In this document: positions 1 through 7,248 of the stretch, piece after piece | Numbering within the stretch: position 1 is the stretch's first letter | Layout of the letters: each line of letters begins with the position of its first letter | DNA from: an uncultured Cellvibrio sp. | GTDB taxonomy: Bacteria; Pseudomonadota; Gammaproteobacteria; Pseudomonadales; Cellvibrionaceae | NCBI GenBank assembly: GCA_946480695.1 | Contig: CAMLKG010000023.1 | Span: 1-64,000 of the forward strand | DNA: 64,000 nt | Reading direction: 5' to 3' | The notes under the pieces: model-generated | The model's database searches: none | Told to the model about the DNA's origin: nothing | The model's input: only the letters and a program-made list of their open reading frames with translations | Program-made: the position numbers and the translations under genes

Positions 1-78
1 TAGCGGTTTTTTATCCTTGGGGTCTTCTGGTGCCTTTTCCTTTGTTGGTGGTTGGTAACCTTCATTGATATCTGTCAT
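1..78 (-). CDS. Partial 5' end of an unknown gene, last in the VgrG island (candidate T6SS cargo)
   Basis: Only the first 26 codons are in the window; the gene runs off the left edge. It reads MTDINEGYQPPTK, then a charged KEKAPEDPKDKKP stretch that looks like a disordered, hydrophilic N-terminus. The ATG at 76-78 is preceded by a GAGGGTGG ribosome-binding site. It overlaps the end of the ketosynthase-like gene by 17 bases, so the two are translationally coupled. There is no signal peptide. In T6SS islands of this type the gene after the PAAR-like, HEAT and thiolase-like genes is often the toxin. That is an inference from position only; nothing in these 26 residues identifies a function. Confidence 0.6.
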   Translation of the reverse strand, partial: MTDINEGYQPPTKEKAPEDPKDKKPL

Positions 79-1144
79 GTTCCACCCTCGCTGCTATTTT
101 TTCCAACACCACCGCACCACGTACGGCTTTATCTGATGAGCAATACACTAAATTTTTATGCGCCGATCTGGATTTGTGCAGGTTTTCTGCGGCGAATGCA
201 ACCAGCGCTGTCGCGGTGGCGGCACCAAGGTCACCGTAGCAATCTGCCGGGTGTTCTACCTTCACTTTATCAATAAATTTTTGTTTATTTCTAAGGTAGG
301 CCACGCCATATTCCTTGGCCCAATGATTTTCACCATTCATGCTGGAATAGATTGTCCCTATACTGTGCGGAGAATGATTTTCCAACGCGCGCTTGAATGC
401 TTTATCCAAACCCTCACCCTTGTAAGGTTCTTCACTGTACATATGCCCTTCTTCTTCCGCCATTCCGCACGGATGCAGGGCGATGACGTACCCATTACGG
501 TTTTCGGCTAATTCGATATGGCGGGTCAGCAGCAATGCGCATGCGCCTTCACCGGGTGCAAAAGCATCTGCTGCGCCATGTGTTAGCAAACGTCGCTGGT
601 AATTTTTAATAATTGATTCATCAAGATAAGAATCAACCCCTGCCAATAAAACATATTCCTGGGGTTGATTCATAAGATAGTTGAAAGCAAAATCGAGCGC
701 TTCAATGCCAGCGGATCGACCGGTGCAAATACGCCGGGATAAATCGAGCTTGATCCATGGCTGAAGGTTTTGGACCAGCGCCGGCACCAAAGGTGTATGC
801 CCCTCATCATTGCGATGATCTTCCGGTAATGCCACTACGAAAGGAACGGCCGCTTGGGTATTGCGCGCAGATACACTCTCACGCAGCGCCACAATCGCCA
901 TGCGAATCATACGTTCATGGCGATAATTATAAACATCGCCTTCTTCTTCAATATCGCAATCTATATGTTCAAACACCCGATCCGGCACGCGCGCCATGAT
1001 AATGGGTTCGCCATCATGCGCATCATAGTCAGAGATCAAATATCCACTCCGCCCCGCCCGCACGGCTGCAACACTGGTGGCCACAGTCGGCCCCACTGCC
1101 GTTATCATCCCCATGCCGGCTATGTATAACTTTTTATCATTCAT
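62..1144 (-). CDS. Beta-ketoacyl synthase-like (thiolase fold) T6SS-associated protein, catalytically degenerate
   Basis: A 360-residue protein with a ketosynthase/thiolase-type start (YIAGMGMITAVGPTVATSVA) and nucleophile-elbow-like segment (CTGRSAGIEAL). The motifs that hold the two active-site histidines of real KAS enzymes are altered. The GHxxGAAG-type motif near residue 305 reads YGDLGAAT, with Asp in place of His. The region matching NAHGT reads SSMNGEN. It therefore probably keeps the fold but not condensing activity. It overlaps the TIGR02270 gene upstream by 8 bases and the next gene downstream by 17, so it belongs to the hcp-vgrG operon. Proteins annotated thiolase-like or beta-ketoacyl synthase recur in PAAR-like/DUF2169 T6SS islands, where a loading or adaptor role is suspected but, to my knowledge, not shown. 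Confidence 0.75.
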   Translation of the reverse strand: MNDKKLYIAGMGMITAVGPTVATSVAAVRAGRSGYLISDYDAHDGEPIIMARVPDRVFEHIDCDIEEEGDVYNYRHERMIRMAIVALRESVSARNTQAAVPFVVALPEDHRNDEGHTPLVPALVQNLQPWIKLDLSRRICTGRSAGIEALDFAFNYLMNQPQEYVLLAGVDSYLDESIIKNYQRRLLTHGAADAFAPGEGACALLLTRHIELAENRNGYVIALHPCGMAEEEGHMYSEEPYKGEGLDKAFKRALENHSPHSIGTIYSSMNGENHWAKEYGVAYLRNKQKFIDKVKVEHPADCYGDLGAATATALVAFAAENLHKSRSAHKNLVYCSSDKAVRGAVVLEKIAARVEHDRYQ

Positions 1145-2435
1145 CCATGATTTCCTTTGCAGCGTGATTTAATAAATATTGCGAGGGTTCGAGTAACGAC
1201 AATTCGAGCGCAGCCGCTGCGCGTTGCCGCTGTGTGCCAGTCTCATAAATGTGGCGCAAGTGTTCGCTGGTTTGCTGGTTATTACCCAGCATTTGCCCCA
1301 TAAAATACCGCTGTCCGGATGCAAACCGCTGTTGGTATTTTTGCCAAACCGCCGCGAGTTTCGCAGTATCCGGAAAGGGCAAGTGTTGATCCTCGCTAGT
1401 GTCGAGCTCTTCATTTTGCGCACCGTCATCCGGTAGCACATCTCCCAATTCGGGAATATCTTCCAGCCCCAATTTGTGAGCCACAAGGTCGATGCCGGTA
1501 ATTGTTGTAAAAGCTTCACCAGCCAAACGTGTTAGTGCCGGCTTTTGCATTTGAATTATTAGCCAGTTGATGGCTTGGGGATCACCCAGTACGGCGGTGG
1601 CATAAATGACCAATCGTTGATTGGCGGGGTCCTGTGCGAGACGCGTAATCCAGTCACGCGCGGTATCGGCAGGTAAAGTACGAAAGCAAAGCTCAATGGC
1701 CCTGCGTTGCATTGGGTTGGTGTTCAGTACCCATTCTTGAAGTTGAGCAACCTGCGTTTTGTCACCCAACAGGATCGCAGACCAACGCGCCCAGAACCTG
1801 GTATTCGTATTTTCCCCATTCACACCTTGCCGCAACGCAGGAACCAGGTCGAACCTCTTCAGTTCCCCGATTAATCGAAGCCCGCGTGCATAAAGTTTTT
1901 CGTGGGCCAGGCAATCTGGCCGCTGCAAAATAGTGGTGAGATACTCACGTGGGTCTTCACGGCGAGCACTGCATACGGCTAAAGCCAGGTGCTTATGCTC
2001 CAGATCTTTACTGGTCAGGAATTTTTTAATCCAGGAGTGTACTAATCGCCCCGGCAACCAGGCCATTGCTGAAACCAGGCCTTTAAAAGCGCGCGTATCG
2101 ACAAGGCCAGCTTCTACCGCAATTTGCATTTTACGGACATCAAGGCTGCGAAACGCAAGCGCACTGGCAACAAAGGCTTCTCCCGGTTGTTGCAATGCAA
2201 GTGAGGCTTCACACACCTCCCAGCTCTCTTCCGGTGCCGTCATCAAACCATCGAGTTGGGCATCTATACGTTGGTCCAACTCATTAAGGTCATCCAGGTG
2301 ATAATGTGGCTGGTTTACTGCGTTGCTGCGTAACAACCATAAAAAAGCAGCATCGTCTGCAAATTGATCCTGATAATGAGTGTATGCGTCAAGGAGATGT
2401 CCAAGCGATTTGGCAGGCGTATCCATGAACTCCAT
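1137..2435 (-). CDS. TIGR02270-family HEAT-like repeat protein, T6SS-associated
   Basis: A 432-residue, largely helical protein without signal peptide. Residues about 95-320 contain recurring helical units (ALAVCSARREDP, LYARGLRLIGELK, WARWSAILLGD, ATAVLGDPQAINWLI), consistent with HEAT/armadillo-type repeats. An acidic stretch (LPDDGAQNEELDTSED) follows and then a helical C-terminus. I recognise the overall pattern as the TIGR02270 family, which is typically found beside vgrG, DUF2169 and PAAR-like genes. Its role there is unknown; a scaffold or chaperone for the spike-tip protein is plausible. The start codon overlaps the stop of the PAAR-like gene by one base and the end overlaps the ketosynthase-like gene by 8, so expression is coupled. 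Confidence 0.75.
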   Translation of the reverse strand: MEFMDTPAKSLGHLLDAYTHYQDQFADDAAFLWLLRSNAVNQPHYHLDDLNELDQRIDAQLDGLMTAPEESWEVCEASLALQQPGEAFVASALAFRSLDVRKMQIAVEAGLVDTRAFKGLVSAMAWLPGRLVHSWIKKFLTSKDLEHKHLALAVCSARREDPREYLTTILQRPDCLAHEKLYARGLRLIGELKRFDLVPALRQGVNGENTNTRFWARWSAILLGDKTQVAQLQEWVLNTNPMQRRAIELCFRTLPADTARDWITRLAQDPANQRLVIYATAVLGDPQAINWLIIQMQKPALTRLAGEAFTTITGIDLVAHKLGLEDIPELGDVLPDDGAQNEELDTSEDQHLPFPDTAKLAAVWQKYQQRFASGQRYFMGQMLGNNQQTSEHLRHIYETGTQRQRAAAALELSLLEPSQYLLNHAAKEIMDE

Positions 2436-2815
2436 TAACCCATAATATTTTTATTATTGTGAAATAGTGGATCACCCAAGCGGCAAACATTTTTACCTTC
2501 AAACTTAACATCAAAGGAATACATCATAAATTCGCATTCCCCTTTGTTTTTACCGCTGATAACGCCCTTCTGCACACCAGCTTCGTCCCCGGTGCTGGTG
2601 GAGTAAACCGCACCTTTTACCATTGGCATTTTGCCGTCTGTTACTACCGTTTTGGGGCCTTTGCTGGTATCCGAAGATTTACCGATATTTGGATAGGGGA
2701 TAGGTACTACCGCCGAACCAACCGGTGTTTTACATACGTCCGGAAATACCGTACTCATACCACCGCTACCTTTATGGACGATGCCGCGAGTATTACAAAA
2801 TGTTGTCTGTGCCAT
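2435..2815 (-). CDS. PAAR-like DUF4150 (PAAR_4) T6SS spike-tip protein
   Basis: About 126 residues, starting MAQTTFCNTRGIVHKGSGGMS. It has the DUF4150 signature: a VFPDVCKTPVGSAVVPIPYPN segment (positions about 2690-2750) and GDEAGVQKGVISGKNKG, ending in CRLGDPLFHNNKN. The family forms a cone that caps VgrG. I chose the ATG at 2813-2815 because GGAG lies five bases upstream. An in-frame ATG at 2831-2833 overlaps the DUF2169 stop as TAATG but has no visible Shine-Dalgarno. There is no fused toxin domain, so cargo must be a separate protein. DUF2169 immediately upstream is the usual partner of this PAAR-like type. Confidence 0.85.
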   Translation of the reverse strand: MAQTTFCNTRGIVHKGSGGMSTVFPDVCKTPVGSAVVPIPYPNIGKSSDTSKGPKTVVTDGKMPMVKGAVYSTSTGDEAGVQKGVISGKNKGECEFMMYSFDVKFEGKNVCRLGDPLFHNNKNIMG

Positions 2816-2832
2816 AGGAACTCCGTCCGTCA

Positions 2833-3825
2833 TTAGCGCATAAGGCTAACACTAATCTGTTCAATGTTAAGCATACGCTTATCGCAAGGGATTGCTGCAC
2901 GCCAGGTCATGGCGATTTGTCGCTGGTTTGGATAAAGCGCAAGAGTCTCTATATTAAACGGTGCCGACACCACCTCTCCCCTTATTACTGCTTTATTAGA
3001 GAGGCTTACATAGGGGAGATTAAATTGGAAATCCCCATCCGGATGCATACCGATTATGCGCACCGGCTCCCCGCCCTGGATAAATCCCGGGTAGATTTGA
3101 TCTTCGGGTGCCGTATTTAAAAATCGGGGATCAAAATCTTCAGGCAAGTAAGGCGCTCGTTGTTCCTGCCACTGGTGATTATAGGTTCCACCCATACTCG
3201 CCCTCGGGCTCCAGTTTGGTGCTATTGGTCCAAAACCTATGGGAGCCGGGTTATCTTGCCAATGGCGCATCAGTTGTGCCGGTGACTCTATGTTAGGTAA
3301 AGCCAGTCCCTCAATTTCAAATGAATTTTTATTGCCAACAAAACCTTTGCCAACCGGATTGCGTAATTCAGCCGCGCGGAGCTGGCCTTTAAAATAATCC
3401 TGGCCGCCGAAGGACCTTTCATAGATGAGGGGCATGTTAACGAATGGATTGGGCTGGCTAATAAGTTGGTTTTGCCAACACCTGTCACCAAATATACGCG
3501 CGATTTTTTTTATTGATCCCACTTCCAGCCCCACATCCATCTGGCGTAGCGGTCGTTGCCCAGGTGAACAAGCCATGCCATACATCAAAATATCTGTCGC
3601 AGGCTTGCCTATATGGTATTCGCCCGCGTTTTTCAAGCTGGATTGCTCGGGTTCACCCCAGTATTCATCACCTTGGTAAAGCGGTAATTGCTGCCCGGCA
3701 AGCGTCCACTGGCTGCCAATCAGAAAAGTCGCCTTCACCATGATGTAAAGGGTATCGATGCCGTGCACATCGGGAAACATTGCAAATGCAGAGGTAAAAG
3801 GGGTGTTATTTTTTAATTGCAGCAT
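2833..3825 (-). CDS. DUF2169 family T6SS adaptor/chaperone
   Basis: A 330-residue protein matching DUF2169. It has an N-terminal beta-rich part (MLQLKNNTPF, PDVHGIDTLYIMVKATF), the family-like GDEYWGEPEQSSLK segment, FVNMPLIYERSFGGQDY and NPVGKGF, and a C-terminal part ending MTWRAAIPCDKRMLNIEQ. DUF2169 proteins act as adaptors that load DUF4150/PAAR-type effectors onto VgrG; this is established for an Agrobacterium DNase effector. Here the gene sits directly between DUF6484 and the PAAR-like gene and is coupled to the latter by a one-base stop/start overlap, which fits that role. It has no signal peptide and is presumably cytoplasmic. Confidence 0.85.
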   Translation of the reverse strand: MLQLKNNTPFTSAFAMFPDVHGIDTLYIMVKATFLIGSQWTLAGQQLPLYQGDEYWGEPEQSSLKNAGEYHIGKPATDILMYGMACSPGQRPLRQMDVGLEVGSIKKIARIFGDRCWQNQLISQPNPFVNMPLIYERSFGGQDYFKGQLRAAELRNPVGKGFVGNKNSFEIEGLALPNIESPAQLMRHWQDNPAPIGFGPIAPNWSPRASMGGTYNHQWQEQRAPYLPEDFDPRFLNTAPEDQIYPGFIQGGEPVRIIGMHPDGDFQFNLPYVSLSNKAVIRGEVVSAPFNIETLALYPNQRQIAMTWRAAIPCDKRMLNIEQISVSLMR

Positions 3826-3858
3826 GATGAATCCGAGCCAAAAGTTTGGTGCAGGTTA

Positions 3859-4434
3859 TCAATTAACCTGCACGGAGCCACCCAATATTCGATTAACTCC
3901 AGTAGCTCTACTCAGCAGATATTTGCCGCGAATGGATATTTTGCCGCTTTTATTGAGCGTAATACTGGCCTCGCCACAACGGAGGACAATTTCCTCATGC
4001 CCTTCCAATACCAGTTGCTTCCCATCTATATACACGGAATTTTCGAGGGATTTAGGCGCTTTGGCATCAGAAGGTACAGGCTCAGTAAAAACCAACTCGT
4101 CAATTTCATTTTTATTGCCGGTGTTGGCGATAATATTCTCCAGTACCTGCTGCAATGGAGAATAAATCAAACCCATAATTATCGGTTTTGGATCAACACC
4201 CTGGGTAAACATCAGCGCTACCTGGCGGCCTATATGCTGATGGTTAACGGGAATTGTCGTCAATGCAATGCGCTGTTGGAAAAGTGGCATATGCGGCAAA
4301 CTCACCATGGCGTTACCGGTTTCATCAATGGACTCCAACCTGCCCAGCAGAATCTCGCCCGCGCCTAACTTGACCAGCTCATTGCTGGCGTTATCGAGAT
4401 CCGGCGTGGAATCCAAAATCGAAACTTTTTCCAT
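3859..4434 (-). CDS. DUF6484 domain T6SS-associated protein
   Basis: A 191-residue protein directly downstream of vgrG with an 8-base gap. The central part (GEILLGRLESIDETGNAMVS, IGRQVALMFTQGVDPKPIIMG) resembles the OB-fold/gp5-like core of VgrG. The C-terminal part (EEIVLRCGEASITLNKSGKI, IRGKYLLSRATGVNRILGGS) resembles the beta-helical spike repeats and matches DUF6484. This suggests a spike-derived accessory protein, perhaps helping assemble or bridge VgrG and the PAAR-like tip; that is inference. A gap of about 33 bases separates it from the DUF2169 gene. No toxin motif is visible. Confidence 0.75.
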   Translation of the reverse strand: MEKVSILDSTPDLDNASNELVKLGAGEILLGRLESIDETGNAMVSLPHMPLFQQRIALTTIPVNHQHIGRQVALMFTQGVDPKPIIMGLIYSPLQQVLENIIANTGNKNEIDELVFTEPVPSDAKAPKSLENSVYIDGKQLVLEGHEEIVLRCGEASITLNKSGKISIRGKYLLSRATGVNRILGGSVQVN

Positions 4435-4442
4435 AACAATCG

Positions 4443-6449
4443 CTAGTTATTGGTAATTTTGCTGCCTTTAACGACCACATTACCCGAGCCTTTCACATTT
4501 ATGTTTGCCCCGGAAATTGTGATGTCACCATTACTCTTCATCACAATGGAAGCCGAGCCCGTTTTAAGGGTGATTTGATCATCAGCCGTCATGGTGATTG
4601 TTTTTGCGCGCAGTGAATATTCTTTAGTAACGTCTTCGGTGTACTTTCCTTCAACGGTCTCGCGTAAATCTTTGGAAACACCAATGGTCATATTTTTGCC
4701 AATGGTTTCGGTGTGGTTTTCAGCAATATCAATAGTAATATTCTTACCCACACTCAATGACATATTTTTACCGATGCTCTCGGTATGGTCATCGCCAACA
4801 TCAATTGTTTTATTTTTACCGATAGATTCCGTTTGATTGTTACCAACAGTTTTATTGCGGTCATTACCTATCGATGAGTTTTCGTCATGCTTAATCGTTT
4901 TGGTACGATCATGATCAACAGTCAGTGTCTGATCATTTTCCACCATAGTGTCGTAATTCTTTTCGGCATGGACGTATATCTGTTCTTCGCCTTTTTTATC
5001 CTCAAAGCGAAGCTCATTGAAATTTTGCGGAGAGCCGCCTTTCGTTGAGCGAGTCTTAATACCACTTTGCGTCTTTGATGGATAAGTAGGCTTGTTCCAA
5101 CCGTTGTATACGGAACCTGTAATCAACGGACGATCGGGGTCCCCATCCAGAAAGCTAACAATAACTTCATGCCCAATTCGCGGGATGAATGAAGCACCCC
5201 ATTGGTTACCCGCCCAGGTTTGCATCACGCGAATAAAACAGGAGCTATTTTCGTCGTCCTTGCCCTCCCTATCCCATATAAACTGGACCTTTACACGACA
5301 GTGCTCATCAATATAAATCTCTTCACCGGCGGGCCCAACGACAACCGCAGATTGCGGGCCGCGCATTATCGGTTTTAAATGCGTGCGTTTAGGGCGGAAC
5401 GCCATGTCCGCGGGGAAACAGATAAAAGCATTAGTATAAGTAGCGCTTCCCTGATCACCAGAAAAATAGCTTTTATCTTCAGCCTGGTGAGTAACGGCAG
5501 CCAGAATATAGCTGCCTTTTTGCGAAGCGGTCGCATGCTTGGCTAATTTAAATTTCCCGCCCGCATAAAAGCTGGCACAAGTGCTTTGGCCAAATACAGT
5601 ATTACGATCGGCTTCCTCTGATTCCAGGGCAATTTTTACCAGTTCTGCGCCCAGTGCAGGATCGTAGTATCCGGGGTATTCGTAATGCTCAAATTCCGCA
5701 TTTTTTGCATAACTGCTGCTGGTCTTGATAGTTGCGGTTAAATCTTTTTTCGGTTCCTTGAAGTTGTAATCATTAAGGGTCCACTTGCCCTTCTTAAAAT
5801 TGTATTTGTGCTCCCAACCGGTAATTTGAGCGTGAGGTGCGCTGCCTTTGGAATATTCGAGATTGGTTTCGGACACTTCGCTATAAGCGTTCGGCTGGTC
5901 CACCAGGATTAATTGATGCTTACCTTCGGAATGCTGGAAGAAGTAGGCGATACCATCTTCTTCCAAAAGGCGTGAAATAAAATTCAAATCACTTTCGTTG
6001 TGCTGTACGCAATATTCGCGTCTTTTTCCACCCGCCGCACGAAACTCAAAATCAGAAAAACCCAAGTCATTAAAAACCTGGCTAACAATTTCCTTTGTGG
6101 TTTTTTCCTGGAATATACGATGGTCGTTTGTTTGCGACAGGAACCACAGCCAAGGCACCATCTGCATCCGGTATTCACGCAGATTATCGGATTTAATTTC
6201 GCCAAAAATGAATTCTTTAATAAAACCGTGGAACTTGCGCTCTGCGCTGTTCTTGATAGTGATGGTTGCGGTCTTGCCTACAATGAGACTAGGGTCAACA
6301 TCAAGGTTTTCGGATAACACGTTAATAGTGAAACTAAACAAATCAGAAATGTTTTCGGTGCCGGAAAAGCCGCTTAATAGGAAAGTGTCCTTTCCGAGAG
6401 AAAAATCTGAAATGGATAACAGGCGATTATCTTGCGAAAGCTGACTCAT
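4443..6449 (-). CDS. vgrG: T6SS tip protein VgrG (TssI)
   Basis: A 668-residue VgrG. The N-terminal gp27-like part starts near residue 10 (LLSISDFSLGKDTFLLSGFS) and contains FISRLLEEDGIAYFFQHSEG, typical of the family. The gp5 OB-fold follows (RPKRTHLKPIMRGPQSAVVVG, VQFIWDREG, RVMQTWAGNQWGASFIPRIG, VSFLDGDPDRPLITGSVYNG). The C-terminal third is a beta-helical spike of repeated units such as TESIGKNKTIDVGDDH and ends at KGSKITNN. There is no C-terminal effector extension, so this VgrG must deliver cargo through the PAAR-like tip or adaptors. It lies 119 bases after hcp and is preceded by AAGG ten bases from the ATG. Confidence 0.97.
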   Translation of the reverse strand: MSQLSQDNRLLSISDFSLGKDTFLLSGFSGTENISDLFSFTINVLSENLDVDPSLIVGKTATITIKNSAERKFHGFIKEFIFGEIKSDNLREYRMQMVPWLWFLSQTNDHRIFQEKTTKEIVSQVFNDLGFSDFEFRAAGGKRREYCVQHNESDLNFISRLLEEDGIAYFFQHSEGKHQLILVDQPNAYSEVSETNLEYSKGSAPHAQITGWEHKYNFKKGKWTLNDYNFKEPKKDLTATIKTSSSYAKNAEFEHYEYPGYYDPALGAELVKIALESEEADRNTVFGQSTCASFYAGGKFKLAKHATASQKGSYILAAVTHQAEDKSYFSGDQGSATYTNAFICFPADMAFRPKRTHLKPIMRGPQSAVVVGPAGEEIYIDEHCRVKVQFIWDREGKDDENSSCFIRVMQTWAGNQWGASFIPRIGHEVIVSFLDGDPDRPLITGSVYNGWNKPTYPSKTQSGIKTRSTKGGSPQNFNELRFEDKKGEEQIYVHAEKNYDTMVENDQTLTVDHDRTKTIKHDENSSIGNDRNKTVGNNQTESIGKNKTIDVGDDHTESIGKNMSLSVGKNITIDIAENHTETIGKNMTIGVSKDLRETVEGKYTEDVTKEYSLRAKTITMTADDQITLKTGSASIVMKSNGDITISGANINVKGSGNVVVKGSKITNN

Positions 6450-6523
6450 GTCATTGCAACCTTATGCACATTCCTAGGCAGTGCCAACGTCCCTGCCCTG
6501 AAGGTCTTACGAGCGGTGAGGAG

Positions 6524-6562
6524 AACACCCCATGGAATTGATTCCACAGGGTGCCTGGTGTT
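6524..6562 (-). terminator. Nested hairpin between hcp and vgrG, possible attenuator
   Basis: In the 119-base hcp-vgrG gap, arms AACACC (6524-6529) and GGTGTT (6557-6562) enclose a second perfect inverted repeat, TGGAAT-TG-ATTCCA (6533-6546). There is no clear T-run after it, so a full intrinsic terminator is doubtful. It could lower vgrG expression relative to hcp or protect the hcp message; that is inference. Confidence 0.4.
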
Positions 6563-6568
6563 ACGGAA

Positions 6569-7051
6569 TTACAGAGGTTTAGCCGTTGCCAAATCATAAC
6601 CCACACGTTGTGGAGTAGCAGATTTGTTGCTCTTATCATAGTCACTGTAGTTAACCATGATTTTAGAGAAGCTGAGGGAAATAGATTCTACTGGATCGCT
6701 TTCTGAATCAGAGGATACCGAGTATCCGCTTACCAGGCAGTTTTCCAAGGTATAGGTCATAAATTCAACCAGCTTATCCGAGCCGGTTTGGACGAATTTG
6801 ATTACTACTTTCTTGCCGGAAGAACCAGTTACCGCCTCTTTAAATAAAGAGGTGCTTGCGATGTCCGCCAACTTGGTGAAAGTAACTTCACTAATGGTTG
6901 GGCGGGTGGCTTCACGGTTTGCCAGATTACCAGCTTCCATAGAAATTCCACGACCAACACCAAACTGCAGTGAGCTCACGGTAATATGATCTTTGTAACC
7001 TTCGGCAGTAGTATTTCCCTTAATACCTTCGTATTCAATGTAAATAGCCAT
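6569..7051 (-). CDS. hcp: T6SS inner tube protein Hcp (TssD)
   Basis: A 160-residue Hcp1-family protein that forms the hexameric inner tube. Hallmarks are the start MAIYIEYEGIKGNTTAEGYK, the SSLQFGVGRGIS segment, RPTISEVTFTKLADIASTSLF and the C-terminal ESISLSFSKIMVNYSDYD. Length and layout are standard, with no fused toxin. A strong AAGGAG lies nine bases before the ATG. It is the first gene of the delivery island; the 197 bases upstream must hold its promoter or a readthrough link from the tps genes. hcp-vgrG order on one strand, separate from the core T6SS cluster at 41-64 kb, is common. Confidence 0.97.
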   Translation of the reverse strand: MAIYIEYEGIKGNTTAEGYKDHITVSSLQFGVGRGISMEAGNLANREATRPTISEVTFTKLADIASTSLFKEAVTGSSGKKVVIKFVQTGSDKLVEFMTYTLENCLVSGYSVSSDSESDPVESISLSFSKIMVNYSDYDKSNKSATPQRVGYDLATAKPL

Positions 7052-7149
7052 TTCAATTACTCCTTAGTTTTTAAGTATTACACAAATTAAAGCAGTCAAT
7101 TTCCGTTACAGCTATTACGTCAATTGTCCACCACAAAAGCTTTAATCGA

Positions 7150-7169
7150 GGCTGGCTCGTTAACCAGCC
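7150..7169. terminator. Small hairpin in the tpsB-hcp gap
   Basis: Perfect inverted repeat GGCTGG-N8-CCAGCC in the 197-base gap between tpsB and hcp. It lacks a convincing T-run on the minus strand, so calling it the terminator of the tps operon is tentative. A weaker stem (AAGGT/ACCTT) lies closer to the tpsB stop at about 7209-7227. Confidence 0.3.
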
Positions 7170-7248
7170 GATGGTATCCCATTTCACATTTCTGAACAAC
7201 AAGCAGAAGGTTGCCCGGCGACCTTCAATGTGACCTGATACTCAACAT

